DNA of 64,000 bases from Thermoplasmata archaeon (GTDB taxonomy: Archaea; Thermoplasmatota; Thermoplasmata; Thermoplasmatales; Thermoplasmataceae), in the NCBI GenBank assembly GCA_021817255.1, contig JAKAVO010000004.1, positions 1 to 64,000 on the forward strand, in the 5' to 3' direction. Shown here piece by piece: positions 10,198-20,572 of this stretch. A program made the translations under genes and the position numbers. Each line of letters opens with the position of its first letter. Positions within the stretch are counted from its first letter, which is position 1. A model generated the notes under the pieces. It was not told the DNA's origin. It saw nothing but the letters and a program-made list of their open reading frames with translations, and did no database searches.

Positions 10198-10812
10198 GTG
10201 GAATTTTCTGCGAATAAGCAATTTTCAAAAATGTTAAAAGGATTAATGGTATGGGCAATAACGACTAAATTCTGGAACAGATCTTTTGAGTACATAATGG
10301 GTATACTGGCATTTTTAGCTCCACTGATGTCCACATATATAATATTAAGACTGCTTAGCAGGAGAAGTTACGCATGGCTATTTTCAATTTTCAACATATT
10401 CATAGTTTCATTAATGCCAATTGTCCTGAGCCTCTATCTATCTCCGTCTTCGTTTACAGATGTCATGATCTTGATGATAATTTATTCCCTGATCTTTGTT
10501 CCTGCAACAACTTATATCATGAGATCAAGAAGGAAGCTCCTTAACTACCAGGGGAAATGGACCATACTGCATGCATACAGGATGCACTGGGCGATTTATA
10601 CTGCTTCCTTTGCTTTTTATTTCTATTCTATCTTTTTCATCTGGACATTTGCATTCAATATCTCATCTGCCGGCAGCAATTTGCTATTTTATATCTTCAC
10701 CGGCTTCCTCACATTCTATTACCTGATACTCGGTTTTGGGATTGCAAAAGTTGGCATGGAAGAAAAGAAGCGGAGGAAGAGAGAAATGGAAAAGAATAAC
10801 AATCTGTTGTAA
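10198..10812 (+). CDS. Multi-pass membrane protein of unknown function (GTG start)
   Basis: Several hydrophobic helices; no family recognised. Confidence 0.65.
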   Translation: MEFSANKQFSKMLKGLMVWAITTKFWNRSFEYIMGILAFLAPLMSTYIILRLLSRRSYAWLFSIFNIFIVSLMPIVLSLYLSPSSFTDVMILMIIYSLIFVPATTYIMRSRRKLLNYQGKWTILHAYRMHWAIYTASFAFYFYSIFFIWTFAFNISSAGSNLLFYIFTGFLTFYYLILGFGIAKVGMEEKKRRKREMEKNNNLL

Positions 10813-10872
10813 GGATACCTTATCTGTCATATTTTCTGCAAATATTCTTAAACTGAATTTTAATATCTATGC

Positions 10873-11817
10873 ATGAACAGTGCAGGCCTAAAAATTAGAT
10901 TGGCAACAATACTTGCAGGGATTGGAATAGCGGTCGTGGCTGGTATTGTAATTTCAGTTGTGGCCAACTATTTCTTCAACTTCTCATATTCGTTCTTGTT
11001 TCTCGGGTTTATATTGATAATGGTGTTAATTATGGATATCGTCCAGTACCTGATTTCACCATACATAATAGGAAGAATGTACCATCTCAGAAAGGTGGAT
11101 CCACGGGACCCGCAGACTGCATGGCTATATGCTTCCCTTCAACAGGTATGTTCCTACAACAATCAAAAAGTTCCGGATCTTTTCATCGCTGAAACATCAA
11201 TGGCCAATGCCTTCGCTTATGGCTCTGTGCTTTCAGGAAGAAGAATGGCTGTTACAAGGGGACTTCTGAATATACTTGATAAAGATGAGATTGAGGCAGT
11301 GATGGGGCACGAGATTGGGCACTTAAAACACCACGATGTTGCTCTGCTTCTCGCAATTGGCCTTATACCAACCATAATATTCTATTTTGGGTATTCCCTC
11401 ATATTCGGAAGTGGAAGAAAGGGCGGAAGCGGATATATCCTTATAGCTGCGCTGGCCATGATTGGCATAAGCTTCATTTTCAATATAATGGTGCTCGGCG
11501 TCAATAGAATGAGGGAGTCATACGCAGACGTGAATTCAGCTGAAACGATACCTGGCGGAGCAGGAAATCTTCAAACTGCACTAGCCAAAATAGTGGCTTC
11601 AACACCACAGAAGAGGCATCTGAGAAAGAGCGCAAGAAACAATGCGAGCAGCATGCTCATGATTTCCGGGCTGGATCAGGGGCAAATGGGAGACCACAGA
11701 AGATTGCTGGAGGAGTGGAAACATGCAAAAATAACTCTCAAACAATCCATATTCAGTGACCATCCACACCCTGCCAAGAGAATACAGATGCTGGAAAAAT
11801 TGAAGGGAAATCTGTAG
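10873..11817 (+). CDS. htpX: HtpX-like M48 membrane metalloprotease
   Basis: HEIGHLKHHD zinc motif, RMRESYADVNSAE, TM helices. Confidence 0.93.
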   Translation: MNSAGLKIRLATILAGIGIAVVAGIVISVVANYFFNFSYSFLFLGFILIMVLIMDIVQYLISPYIIGRMYHLRKVDPRDPQTAWLYASLQQVCSYNNQKVPDLFIAETSMANAFAYGSVLSGRRMAVTRGLLNILDKDEIEAVMGHEIGHLKHHDVALLLAIGLIPTIIFYFGYSLIFGSGRKGGSGYILIAALAMIGISFIFNIMVLGVNRMRESYADVNSAETIPGGAGNLQTALAKIVASTPQKRHLRKSARNNASSMLMISGLDQGQMGDHRRLLEEWKHAKITLKQSIFSDHPHPAKRIQMLEKLKGNL

Positions 11818-11840
11818 TTTTTGCCCAAAATCAAAGGATT

Positions 11841-12461
11841 TTATTCATTGTTTTTATTCATTTTTGGCGGAATTCCCCTGACTATGAAAGCACTTATAAG
11901 TATCAAAATAGTCAGTGCCAGCCCACCATAAAAGCCACCGATATATTTTGTATTCAAGAAAATAAAAACTAGAATTGCAGTCACAATCATAAAGTTTGAA
12001 ACTATGCCATTTCTAATGGAAAACGGGCTTGGCGCTTTTGCAATGCTCTTTTCAAAATATCCAGTAAGAGCGATGTAGACCATAGCCAGCAGAGTATATT
12101 TCCTGTCTGTGATTTCCGCTATCAATAATTTTCCTTCTCTTTTCAGCACTAGCACATCGGAATTTCCATCTCCGACAGATGTCTGCGAGTCCTTTTTTGA
12201 GACTATTGAGCCAAGTTCCCCAAGTTTCACAAAATATTCCTGGTTCCCAATTGCAACATTGAGGTTTTTTCTGATCAGGCCAGCCCTCCCGCTTGGATCA
12301 TTTATAATCAGACCCCTAAAGCTTCTCTTAATCTGCGCATTGAAGTTTCCGGAAATGTTAATGGATAAATTCCCTGCAAAACCTGATTTCGTGACAGATG
12401 CAAACTCTCCGCCTTCAGAATCAACCGTGCCATCTTTATAGGTAAATCTCATCGATTGCAA
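11841..12461 (-). CDS. Membrane protein of unknown function
   Basis: Long ORF with two C-terminal TM helices. Confidence 0.6.
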   Translation of the reverse strand: MQSMRFTYKDGTVDSEGGEFASVTKSGFAGNLSINISGNFNAQIKRSFRGLIINDPSGRAGLIRKNLNVAIGNQEYFVKLGELGSIVSKKDSQTSVGDGNSDVLVLKREGKLLIAEITDRKYTLLAMVYIALTGYFEKSIAKAPSPFSIRNGIVSNFMIVTAILVFIFLNTKYIGGFYGGLALTILILISAFIVRGIPPKMNKNNE

Positions 12462-12594
12462 TGGGGATATACGATTATTACTTTTTCTTATTGCTGGAAT
12501 TTCATAAAATTCAGCAAGAATGATTGCCAGATCCAGGTAAGAGGCGCCTAGCCACCCACCATTTTAAATGGTTTATGGCCAGCTTGCCTAAACT

Positions 12595-12735
12595 GGAGGA
12601 AGGGAAAGCACGTGGCCGGAATTAACGCCTGTGGAAAGTGCTGCAGCGGCGGAACTCTCAAAAGGGGGCATACGAGTTGCCACTCTATAAATCAGAAACC
12701 TCACATGCTTTAGGTGTGGGAAGATGCCAGTGAAA
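12595..12735 (+). mobile_element. Decayed TnpB 3'-tail / right-end (omega-RNA-like) relic
   Basis: PELTPVESAAAAELSKGGIRVATL* (12616-12690) matches the TPVE TnpB tail style; followed by imperfect hairpin CCTCACA...TGTGGGA and TGGGAAGATGCCA end. No intact tnpB upstream. Confidence 0.55.
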
Positions 12736-12880
12736 ATTTTCGCAGTATTTGTTATAGCAATGTTTTTATACAAAACAATAATCGGTCTTTTTAGGGTCTA
12801 ATGATACAGAGAAACATAATTAAAAAAATTGAAAATTCTGTTGTTTTCTCTGGATATATTCGCTTTTTGAAAAGAGGAGG

Positions 12881-13936
12881 GTGCCTGAAGTGAGAAGATT
12901 CCTTCTTCTTGAGGATGGCTCATCCTTTGGGGGGAAGGCATTTGGTTCATTTGGCGACTCAAATGGTGAACTTGTTTTTAACACATCATTCACCGGATAC
13001 TATGAGATTATGACCGATCCTTCATACGGAGGACAGGTTATAGTATTCAACTTCCCCTCAATGTTCTATTATGATTTTACAAGGGATATAGCCCAGAGTG
13101 ACAGTGTAAGTGCTAGTGGAATAGTCGTCAGGGACGGAATGCTTCCTGGTGGTGGAAGTTTTAGAATACTGGACGATCTCTTAAAATCTAATCAAATACC
13201 GGGAATTTACGGAATTGACACAAGGAAGCTAACTAAAAAAATAAGGGATGCGGGAAACCTTAGGGGATTCATCAGCTCAAATGATAAAATGCCGGACTAT
13301 TTTCCAGAGATGAATACGGGGGAACTGATTAAAAGGTTCTCTACAAAGCAAAGCTACAGAATAAACGGGAATGGCTCAAGAAACATTCTTTATGTGGATA
13401 TGGGGACAAAGAAGTCATTGCTGGATGAAATGTCAAAACTGGGAAACCTGGATGTTGTAAACATCTTCAACCTGCCTGAAAACTATGAAGCATACGATGC
13501 AGTATTCCTTTCGAATGGGCCAGGGGATCCTGGGAGCAGGGTTTTTGATGGACTGAAAAGTGATCTGAAAGAAATTATAGGTTCAATTCCCATATTCGGA
13601 GTATGCCTGGGCCATCAGATAATAGGCGAGGCCATTGGCGGAAAAATAGAAAAAATGAAATTTGGCCATCATGGTTCCAATCACTCCGTCGGAAACGGCA
13701 CCAGTTCATTTATAACTTCCCATAACCACAATTTCCGTATAGCTGAAGATTCCATATCAGGAAAAGGAATTGAAATCCTGTACAGGGATTTGAATGATGG
13801 TACGCCGGAAATGATTGGAATGGAGGAGCAAATGGTGCTCAGCTCACAGTTTCATCCGGAGGGGTCGCCAGGGCCAAGAGACAGCACTGGGTTCTTTGAA
13901 AGTTTAAGGAGCGTGATGGATGGCATCAAAAATTGA
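12881..13936 (+). CDS. carA: Carbamoyl-phosphate synthase small subunit
   Basis: FNTSFTGYYEIMTDPSYGGQ; GPGDPG; FGVCLGHQI; SQFHPEGSPGP. Confidence 0.96.
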   Translation: MPEVRRFLLLEDGSSFGGKAFGSFGDSNGELVFNTSFTGYYEIMTDPSYGGQVIVFNFPSMFYYDFTRDIAQSDSVSASGIVVRDGMLPGGGSFRILDDLLKSNQIPGIYGIDTRKLTKKIRDAGNLRGFISSNDKMPDYFPEMNTGELIKRFSTKQSYRINGNGSRNILYVDMGTKKSLLDEMSKLGNLDVVNIFNLPENYEAYDAVFLSNGPGDPGSRVFDGLKSDLKEIIGSIPIFGVCLGHQIIGEAIGGKIEKMKFGHHGSNHSVGNGTSSFITSHNHNFRIAEDSISGKGIEILYRDLNDGTPEMIGMEEQMVLSSQFHPEGSPGPRDSTGFFESLRSVMDGIKN

Positions 13937-16919
13937 TAAAGAATCAATGAGGGTTCTTGTTATTGGTTCCGGACCCGTTGTTATCGGCCAATCAGCAGAA
14001 TTCGATTATGCCGGAACGCAGGCATGCAGGATATTGAAGGAGAGAGGCATCTACACAATCCTGTTGAATTCAAACCCTGCAACAATACAGACAGACAACT
14101 ATAACGCTGACATTGTCCATATAGAACCAATCAACGTAGAGAATGCAAAAAGGATCATTGAAGAAGAAAGAGTTACACATATAGTGGGTTCAATGGGAGG
14201 GCAAACAGCATTGAATCTTGTCATGGACCTTCATAAAACAGGATACCTGGAGGAAAAGGGGGTAAGTATTCTTGGAACACAGCCCGAATCCATAAGGATC
14301 GCAGAGGACAGGGAATTATTCCACACTGTAATGGAGGCAAATGGCATAGCTATTCCATGGTCTGTGTCCCTGAAGCGCGGCAATTTTAAGGAAATTGCCA
14401 GGACAATAGACTATTTTCCTGTAATACTGAGGACATCTTTTTCACTCGGTGGCCTATCCGGAAAAATCATTGAGGACGGGAAGGAACTTATCTCAGTCCT
14501 GGAAGAGATCTTCTCCGACAAAAACCAGGAGTCGGTAGAAATTGAGAAATCTCTTCTTGGCCTGATTGAAATGGAATATGAGATTATAAGGGACCATGAG
14601 GGAAACAGCATCATGGTATGCAACATGGAAAATATAGATCCAATGGGGGTTCACACGGGAGAGAGCATTGTTGTAACGCCATCTCTTACAATTCCGGACA
14701 ATTTGCACCAGAAAATGCGAAAAACCGCACTGCAAATTGCAGAAATAACCGGCATAATCGGAGCATGCAATGTCCAGTTCGCTTTAGACCTGGATAGTGA
14801 AATCTTTTATGTTGTTGAAATAAACCCAAGAACATCAAGGTCTTCTGCCCTTGCTTCAAAAGCAAGCGGATACCCAATTGCCAAGGTAGCAACAATGATT
14901 ATGCTGGGTGATTCACTGGGAGAGATATCCAATCCAATCACGAAGAACACATCTGCATCCTTTGAGCCGTCAATGGATTACGTAATAGTGAAAATCCCAA
15001 TATGGCCAGTAGGTAAATTCCCGGATTCAGGATCAATTGGCGTTTCCATGAAATCCACAGGGGAAACAATGGGAATTGGCCGCTCATTTGAAGAGGCTTT
15101 TATGAAAGCGGTCGTTTCAACAGAGCTGGATTTCGGTCCATATTTCAAGAACAATAATGACAGCGAAATTATGAATATGCTGCGGGTGCCCAACTGGAAA
15201 AGGCTGGGATTTGTAATGTCTGCATTAAACAGGGAAATGGATCCGGCTAAATTAAGCAGGATAACAGGATGGCAGGTAAACATTCTTGAAAGGCTAGGCA
15301 GCCTGTTTGCCCATCTAAACAATTGTAAAGATGGCTTAGAGCCCAACATTAAGGAGCTCAAGAAATATGGTTTTCCTGACAGGTTCATTTCATGGCACAC
15401 GGGCATAAGTGAATATGAAATATTTCTGATGAGGCAAAGATCAAATTTGTTCCCTTGTTTCAGGATGATAGATTCCTCCTCCTCTGAATTCAGTTCCCAA
15501 ACAAAGTACCTGTATTCCACATATGATGAGGAGGATGAAAGCGGTTCGCTGAAAGAAGGCTCAATCTTAATACTTGGCTCTGGCTCAAACAGGATAGGAC
15601 AGGGGCTGGAATTTGACTACAGTTCTGTGAAGGCAATACACGCCCTTAAAAAATTTGGCTACAATACCCTGATAATAAACTCAAACCCTGAAACAGTATC
15701 TACAGACTTCAACACTTCAGATGAACTGTATTTCGAGCCCCTGACACTTGAATATGTAAGCGGGATAATTGAGAAAAGAAAACCATATGGCCTGATTATA
15801 CAGTTTTCCGGGCAGACAGGGCAGAATATGGCTCATGACATAGGGGAAATATATGGTGAAGATATAATTCTTGGGACAAAGCCATCATCCATAGAAAGAA
15901 TTGAAAATAGAACACTGTTTTCAAGAGAACTTGACCGCCTTGGAATCAAACAGGCAAAATGGGAACAGGTTCAAAGCGTTGAAGAAATAAGTGAAAAATC
16001 AAGGAAATTCCAGGACAGGGTTATAATAAGGGGAAGTTTCATTATAGGCGGATCTTCAATGTTTGTCAGCAGGAACGAGGAGGATATAGACTTCTTCATA
16101 AGCAGCCTGAAACTCAATAATGTTAAATTTCCCCTGCTGCTCTCAGAATTTCTTGAAGATGCAACTGAATACGATCTGGACTTCATAAGCAATGAAAAAC
16201 AACTTTCCATCGCTGGCATATTAAAGCAAATAGAACCAGCAGGGATTCATTCAGGGGATTCAATTGCAATATGTGGCCCTGGAATCCCGGATCAGGAACT
16301 TAAAAATAAAATGATGGGCATTGCGGAAAAATTTCTGGAAACCTATAAAATTGTTGGATTTACAAACATTCAGTTCATGGAAAAAAATGGCCAATTATAC
16401 GTTATAGAATTAAATGCACGTGCCAGCAGAACAATTCCGTTTATCAGCAAAACATCAGGAATTAACTGGGTTGAAAGGGGAATAGGAATGATGCTTGGCC
16501 ACAATGGACATTTAAACGAAGCCTATACCGAAGAATATGCCGCTAAAATCCCTGTATTTCCTTTCAACCGTTTCCACGAAAGCGACTATGTGCTTTCAGC
16601 CGAGATGAGATCTACAGGGGAGGGAATGGTCAGGGCAAAGACTTTGGAAGATCTGAAAGAAAAGATAAAATCATTCTACTCAATCCGTTCGCCACAATAT
16701 ATCTTCTTCGATTCCGATCGCATACTTGACATCGAAGGGGAGAAAATAGTTCAAATCACGGAACGCGAGGCAATAGATATAATAAACTCATCTCAAGACA
16801 CATGTGTAATATGCAGCACGGAGAGCAAATCCAGAAAGATGGCTTCACATCTCGCTGACATGAAAAAGATTCCCCTGATAAATAATCAGTACATCTGGAA
16901 TTTTATAAATTCGAAATAA
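13920..16919 (+). CDS. carB: Carbamoyl-phosphate synthase large subunit
   Basis: Duplicated ATP-grasp/PreATP-grasp (VIGSGPVVIGQSAEFDYAGTQACR; LGSGSNRIGQGLEFDYSSVKA). Confidence 0.96.
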   Translation: MASKIDKESMRVLVIGSGPVVIGQSAEFDYAGTQACRILKERGIYTILLNSNPATIQTDNYNADIVHIEPINVENAKRIIEEERVTHIVGSMGGQTALNLVMDLHKTGYLEEKGVSILGTQPESIRIAEDRELFHTVMEANGIAIPWSVSLKRGNFKEIARTIDYFPVILRTSFSLGGLSGKIIEDGKELISVLEEIFSDKNQESVEIEKSLLGLIEMEYEIIRDHEGNSIMVCNMENIDPMGVHTGESIVVTPSLTIPDNLHQKMRKTALQIAEITGIIGACNVQFALDLDSEIFYVVEINPRTSRSSALASKASGYPIAKVATMIMLGDSLGEISNPITKNTSASFEPSMDYVIVKIPIWPVGKFPDSGSIGVSMKSTGETMGIGRSFEEAFMKAVVSTELDFGPYFKNNNDSEIMNMLRVPNWKRLGFVMSALNREMDPAKLSRITGWQVNILERLGSLFAHLNNCKDGLEPNIKELKKYGFPDRFISWHTGISEYEIFLMRQRSNLFPCFRMIDSSSSEFSSQTKYLYSTYDEEDESGSLKEGSILILGSGSNRIGQGLEFDYSSVKAIHALKKFGYNTLIINSNPETVSTDFNTSDELYFEPLTLEYVSGIIEKRKPYGLIIQFSGQTGQNMAHDIGEIYGEDIILGTKPSSIERIENRTLFSRELDRLGIKQAKWEQVQSVEEISEKSRKFQDRVIIRGSFIIGGSSMFVSRNEEDIDFFISSLKLNNVKFPLLLSEFLEDATEYDLDFISNEKQLSIAGILKQIEPAGIHSGDSIAICGPGIPDQELKNKMMGIAEKFLETYKIVGFTNIQFMEKNGQLYVIELNARASRTIPFISKTSGINWVERGIGMMLGHNGHLNEAYTEEYAAKIPVFPFNRFHESDYVLSAEMRSTGEGMVRAKTLEDLKEKIKSFYSIRSPQYIFFDSDRILDIEGEKIVQITEREAIDIINSSQDTCVICSTESKSRKMASHLADMKKIPLINNQYIWNFINSK

Positions 16920-16934
16920 AATTATAATGTGTAC

Positions 16935-18380
16935 TCACAGAGGAGAGGTCGGGAATTTCTTCTTCGTGTTCTCTATTTCGCCAACCACTTTTTCCTTGAA
17001 TGAATCAAATTTCTTTGGTGATTCCGGATAGTTTTCATAAATCCTGTTCATTTCGTTCATCTTTTTCACGGTATAAACAAGGTTTGAGAATGCGTTTATA
17101 TTTTTCATCCCCTTTATGATCATTTTTGCCTTTCCTGCAAGCGACAGTTCAGGGATCATTCCAACAGTAAGATCGCTGGCTTCTTTTTTCGTTAGGAAAG
17201 TTTTCATGCCGTAGTTCAGGATTTCATTGTTAACTGACTGCAGGTATATTCTGAAAATTTCCATTCCACCCATTTTCTTTCCATATTTCTTGTTGAAGTC
17301 AACGTTGTATTTCCACAAGCCGGAAACTGAAACATCCCCTTTGGATATGGATTCAGCAGCATTCTTCCCGGCAATGACGCCGGCAATTAAGGCAGGCCCA
17401 ATTCCTCCAGCACTTATTGGATTTGGCATGGTCATGCTGTCTCCTGCACCCATATACCCATTATAAACAAGGCTCTCCATCTGCCTTCTGACCGGGACAG
17501 ACCATATGCCTTTGCCGTTGTTGTCAGAATCATCAACCTTGAGGTTTTTAAAATTGGGAAGCCATTTTACGTAATTGTCAATGAGAGTCTGCAGGTTGTC
17601 GCTTCTTCCCATCGCATTGTTTCTGATATCAAGTGCCCTTTTCTGCACTCCAAGGCCTATGTTCACTTTGTGGTTTGCCTTTGGGAAGACCCATCCATAA
17701 CCACCTGGGGCAAGTTCGTTATTCAAATGGATTAGTGCATATTTTTCATCGTAAAAGTTTGAATCTTCATGTTCCAGTTCAAAGCTATAGATGTATCTTC
17801 CTGTGCTCTCAATATCATTAATATCAACCATTCTGTCTATGAAATTGTTCTCAGGCAGCTTTCTCCTCAAGACAGTTGAAACTCCCAGAGAATCTATAAC
17901 CACTTTTGACCTGTATTCAACGTTTTTTCCATCTCGATCTCTGCCAGTTATCCCCTTTACAAATCCATCCTCAATTACAGGCCCGGTAACTTCAAATTTA
18001 GACTGATAGTCAATTTTCTCTTTTCTTGCTATGGAAAGCAGTTTTCTTTCAAAAACCGGCCTGTTAAGGGAGAACCCTTTTCCATCAAATGGAAACCTTG
18101 AATTTAGATCGGGAGAAAGGGCCATAACTCCGTCAACGGGCATATCCAGTTCAGGGCTGGAAAATTTTATGCCTACACTTTCTTCTATAAAATCTATGTG
18201 CGAAGCTGCGACCGCGTCTCCGCAGGTCCAGCCCCAGTTTGTTTTTTTTCCAACATTCATCTCTTCGTTTCTGTCCACTAGAAGAACTGAAGCACCGCCT
18301 CGCGCAGCCATAGTAGCTGCCAGAGTTCCTGCAAGTCCAGCTCCAGCCACAATTAAGTCATAATCGTTTTGAACCGACAT
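16935..18380 (-). CDS. Geranylgeranyl reductase-family FAD-dependent oxidoreductase
   Basis: DLIVAGAGLAGTLAATMAARGGASVLLVDRN; GYGWVFPK; GDSMTMPNPISAGGIGPALIAG. Confidence 0.9.
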   Translation of the reverse strand: MSVQNDYDLIVAGAGLAGTLAATMAARGGASVLLVDRNEEMNVGKKTNWGWTCGDAVAASHIDFIEESVGIKFSSPELDMPVDGVMALSPDLNSRFPFDGKGFSLNRPVFERKLLSIARKEKIDYQSKFEVTGPVIEDGFVKGITGRDRDGKNVEYRSKVVIDSLGVSTVLRRKLPENNFIDRMVDINDIESTGRYIYSFELEHEDSNFYDEKYALIHLNNELAPGGYGWVFPKANHKVNIGLGVQKRALDIRNNAMGRSDNLQTLIDNYVKWLPNFKNLKVDDSDNNGKGIWSVPVRRQMESLVYNGYMGAGDSMTMPNPISAGGIGPALIAGVIAGKNAAESISKGDVSVSGLWKYNVDFNKKYGKKMGGMEIFRIYLQSVNNEILNYGMKTFLTKKEASDLTVGMIPELSLAGKAKMIIKGMKNINAFSNLVYTVKKMNEMNRIYENYPESPKKFDSFKEKVVGEIENTKKKFPTSPL

Positions 18381-18449
18381 ATTAATTCCTTTTAAACTGT
18401 ATATTTGATAACTTTTAAATATTTTTTAATTTACGAAGTTACATAAATT

Positions 18450-18660
18450 TTATACCCCACCCTAAGTTGTTTGATTAAAAAACACGTTTGCCGTTCCTCT
18501 TGTAACGGGCATAAGGGGGTTAAATTCCTTTTATTTCAAGATTTATCATACAACGAATCAGCATTAAGGGAATATTTTTGCAGGTTTTTAACGCTTACAA
18601 CAAACATTAGAACCAAATCATGTTTGGGTTTTACCATAAAAATCACAGATCATTTTTGTG
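18450..18660 (-). mobile_element. Possible heavily decayed TnpB tail (low confidence)
   Basis: Minus strand reads ...KYSLNADSLYDKS*NKRNLTPLCPLQEERQ...; ends with AGGGTGGGGTA, identical to 11 nt at the right end of the intact element at 51447-52626. Confidence 0.3.
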
Positions 18661-18755
18661 AAAACTTTTCCCAAAAGTTCAGTAAAAATAAGTGAAAATT
18701 TTACTCTTTCCAGTTTTGAAATTTTAGTTTTGCCTTGCATAGTTCCGGGATATCT

Positions 18756-19460
18756 TCAAAATGGTTTTTTGCCTATCTGGTTCATTCCCTCAAAGAATAT
18801 CTTTCCGCCCTTCATAGAGAACCTTGGGAAAGCCATTTTCACATTTGCATCAACGGCATCAAAAAAAGCAGAAGAGAATATGGGATCTGTAAGTTCATTT
18901 GGATAAAAAAAGGCGGTGTTCTTCCGAAAGAGGAGGAAAATGAGGTTTGTATCCAGTCCAGACTTTTTCATAGCTGTAAGATTTCTAATGTGCTTTGTGC
19001 CTCTAACTGTTGGCGCGTCTGGAAAAATGACATAATTTCCGTATTGCATGGTGCAGCCCTTAACTTCCACATACCCATTGTTTATGGAAAAGTCATATCT
19101 GGAATCGCCGTGGGCAACTTCTCTTTGAAAGCCACCTTCAATAAAAGACTCAGCAATCTTATTATGAAATCTTGTATCAAGCAATATTTCCTCCCCATCG
19201 AGTATGCAGGAAGTTATGGAAAATGATGTTCTCAATCCCCCAGCCTTCCTTATTTTTACCATAGATCCCGGGAAAATAAGCTCTTTCAGCCTCCCAGGAT
19301 CATGAATGTGCACATCTAAAATCTCATCCCCACATCTTGCCTTCACAAGAAATCGGTTTGGCCGGCTCAGGACAACCGCTTGCATGAGATCGGAATCTAT
19401 CTCCAAAACCTTTGTCCCTTTCTTTAAATCATTCAGGAGCATTGCATGAAACAATCGCAC
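18756..19460 (-). CDS. sfsA: SfsA family (sugar fermentation stimulation protein homologue; putative nuclease)
   Basis: RPNRFLVKARCGDEILDVHIHDPGRLKELI; DFSINNGYVEVKGCTM; FPDAPTVRGTKHI. Confidence 0.92.
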   Translation of the reverse strand: MRLFHAMLLNDLKKGTKVLEIDSDLMQAVVLSRPNRFLVKARCGDEILDVHIHDPGRLKELIFPGSMVKIRKAGGLRTSFSITSCILDGEEILLDTRFHNKIAESFIEGGFQREVAHGDSRYDFSINNGYVEVKGCTMQYGNYVIFPDAPTVRGTKHIRNLTAMKKSGLDTNLIFLLFRKNTAFFYPNELTDPIFSSAFFDAVDANVKMAFPRFSMKGGKIFFEGMNQIGKKPF

Positions 19461-19705
19461 CCTTCAATAGAAGTTTTTTGTTTATTCCAGAACCACAACG
19501 ATTTCCCAAAGTCCCCTCTAAACTTTCAGCCAGGCTTCTGCTGCGTTGGAGGAATTCAAACAATTCTAAAGAAAACTTACTGGGAAAAGGCGCAATCCAC
19601 AAAATCTGGAACAACGAATAATCAGGTTAGTTTAAAAATCTTAACACCATTCAATTCCAGTTGACTTTTAATAGGGTTTTTAAGTAACCTAATATTAAGT
19701 GGGAT

Positions 19706-20551
19706 ATGGAAAGTGTTCAAACCATAATGACACCCGATCCTATTTTGTTCACGCTCCCATCTACAGTAGCACAGGCAGTATCAGTGCTTATGAGAAATAA
19801 TATTACAGGGATGCCTGTTGTCAATTCCAATGGCAAGTATGTCGGAATAATCTCGAGGAGAGATGTTTTCGCCAACCCTGAGGAAACCCAGGCAACCAGA
19901 ATCACAAGAAATGAACCTTCGATCAGGGAAGATACAGAAATTAGGGAAGCAGCCCTTCTTATGGTAAGAGAAAAGAGAAGGCATGCAGCAATTGTGAACA
20001 GCAACGATGAAGTAATTGGCATTCTTACTCCGCAGGATTTTCTTAAAACAATAGAAAAATCTTATGGAAATATCATCGTAAAAGAGGTCATGAAAAGTTT
20101 AGCTTTTCCCATCTGGGAAAAAACACCCCTTCCAGTTGTATATAGATCAATGAGGCTGACAGGGATATTTACCTACCCAGTAACTGATTCTCATGGAAAC
20201 TTCAAGGGATTGATTACTGACAGGGACCTTTTTGATAAGATAGATGTCAGCACTGTAAGGGTGGATGATGCTGAAATAATCTCAGATGATGATCCATGGT
20301 CATGGGATTCTATTAGAAATGTAGTCCCCTATTTTATAGAAAGGAACCATTTAAAAATTCCGGAGGACCCGGCTGAATCTATAGCAATCAGAAAGCCTGT
20401 AATAGCAAATCTTAATGAAAGGTTGGCACTGGTGGCAAGAAAGATGAGGGATGGCAATTTTAACCAGTTGCCAGTCACTTCAAGTGTTAACGGGCTGGAA
20501 GGAATTCTTACAGATCTGGACATACTGTCAGTATTCCTGAAAGAAAAATAA
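19706..20551 (+). CDS. CBS-domain protein (four CBS motifs)
   Basis: Repeated CBS motifs (IMTPDPILFTLPSTVAQAVSVLMRNNITGMPVVNSNGKYVGIISRRDV etc.). Confidence 0.9.
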   Translation: MESVQTIMTPDPILFTLPSTVAQAVSVLMRNNITGMPVVNSNGKYVGIISRRDVFANPEETQATRITRNEPSIREDTEIREAALLMVREKRRHAAIVNSNDEVIGILTPQDFLKTIEKSYGNIIVKEVMKSLAFPIWEKTPLPVVYRSMRLTGIFTYPVTDSHGNFKGLITDRDLFDKIDVSTVRVDDAEIISDDDPWSWDSIRNVVPYFIERNHLKIPEDPAESIAIRKPVIANLNERLALVARKMRDGNFNQLPVTSSVNGLEGILTDLDILSVFLKEK

Positions 20552-20572
20552 TAATCAAATAGGAGCTGGGAA

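Noticed and set aside
12588-12773. Minus-strand 61-aa ORF
   Set aside because: Lies antisense to the TnpB-tail relic and has no protein-like motifs.
19429-19640. Minus-strand ORF (MFQILWIAPFPSKFSLELFEFLQRSRSLAESLEGTLGNRCGSGINKK...) that might be another TnpB tail
   Set aside because: No recognisable TPVE/EAGSP-type tail or right-end hairpin could be shown; left as unexplained intergenic sequence upstream of sfsA.
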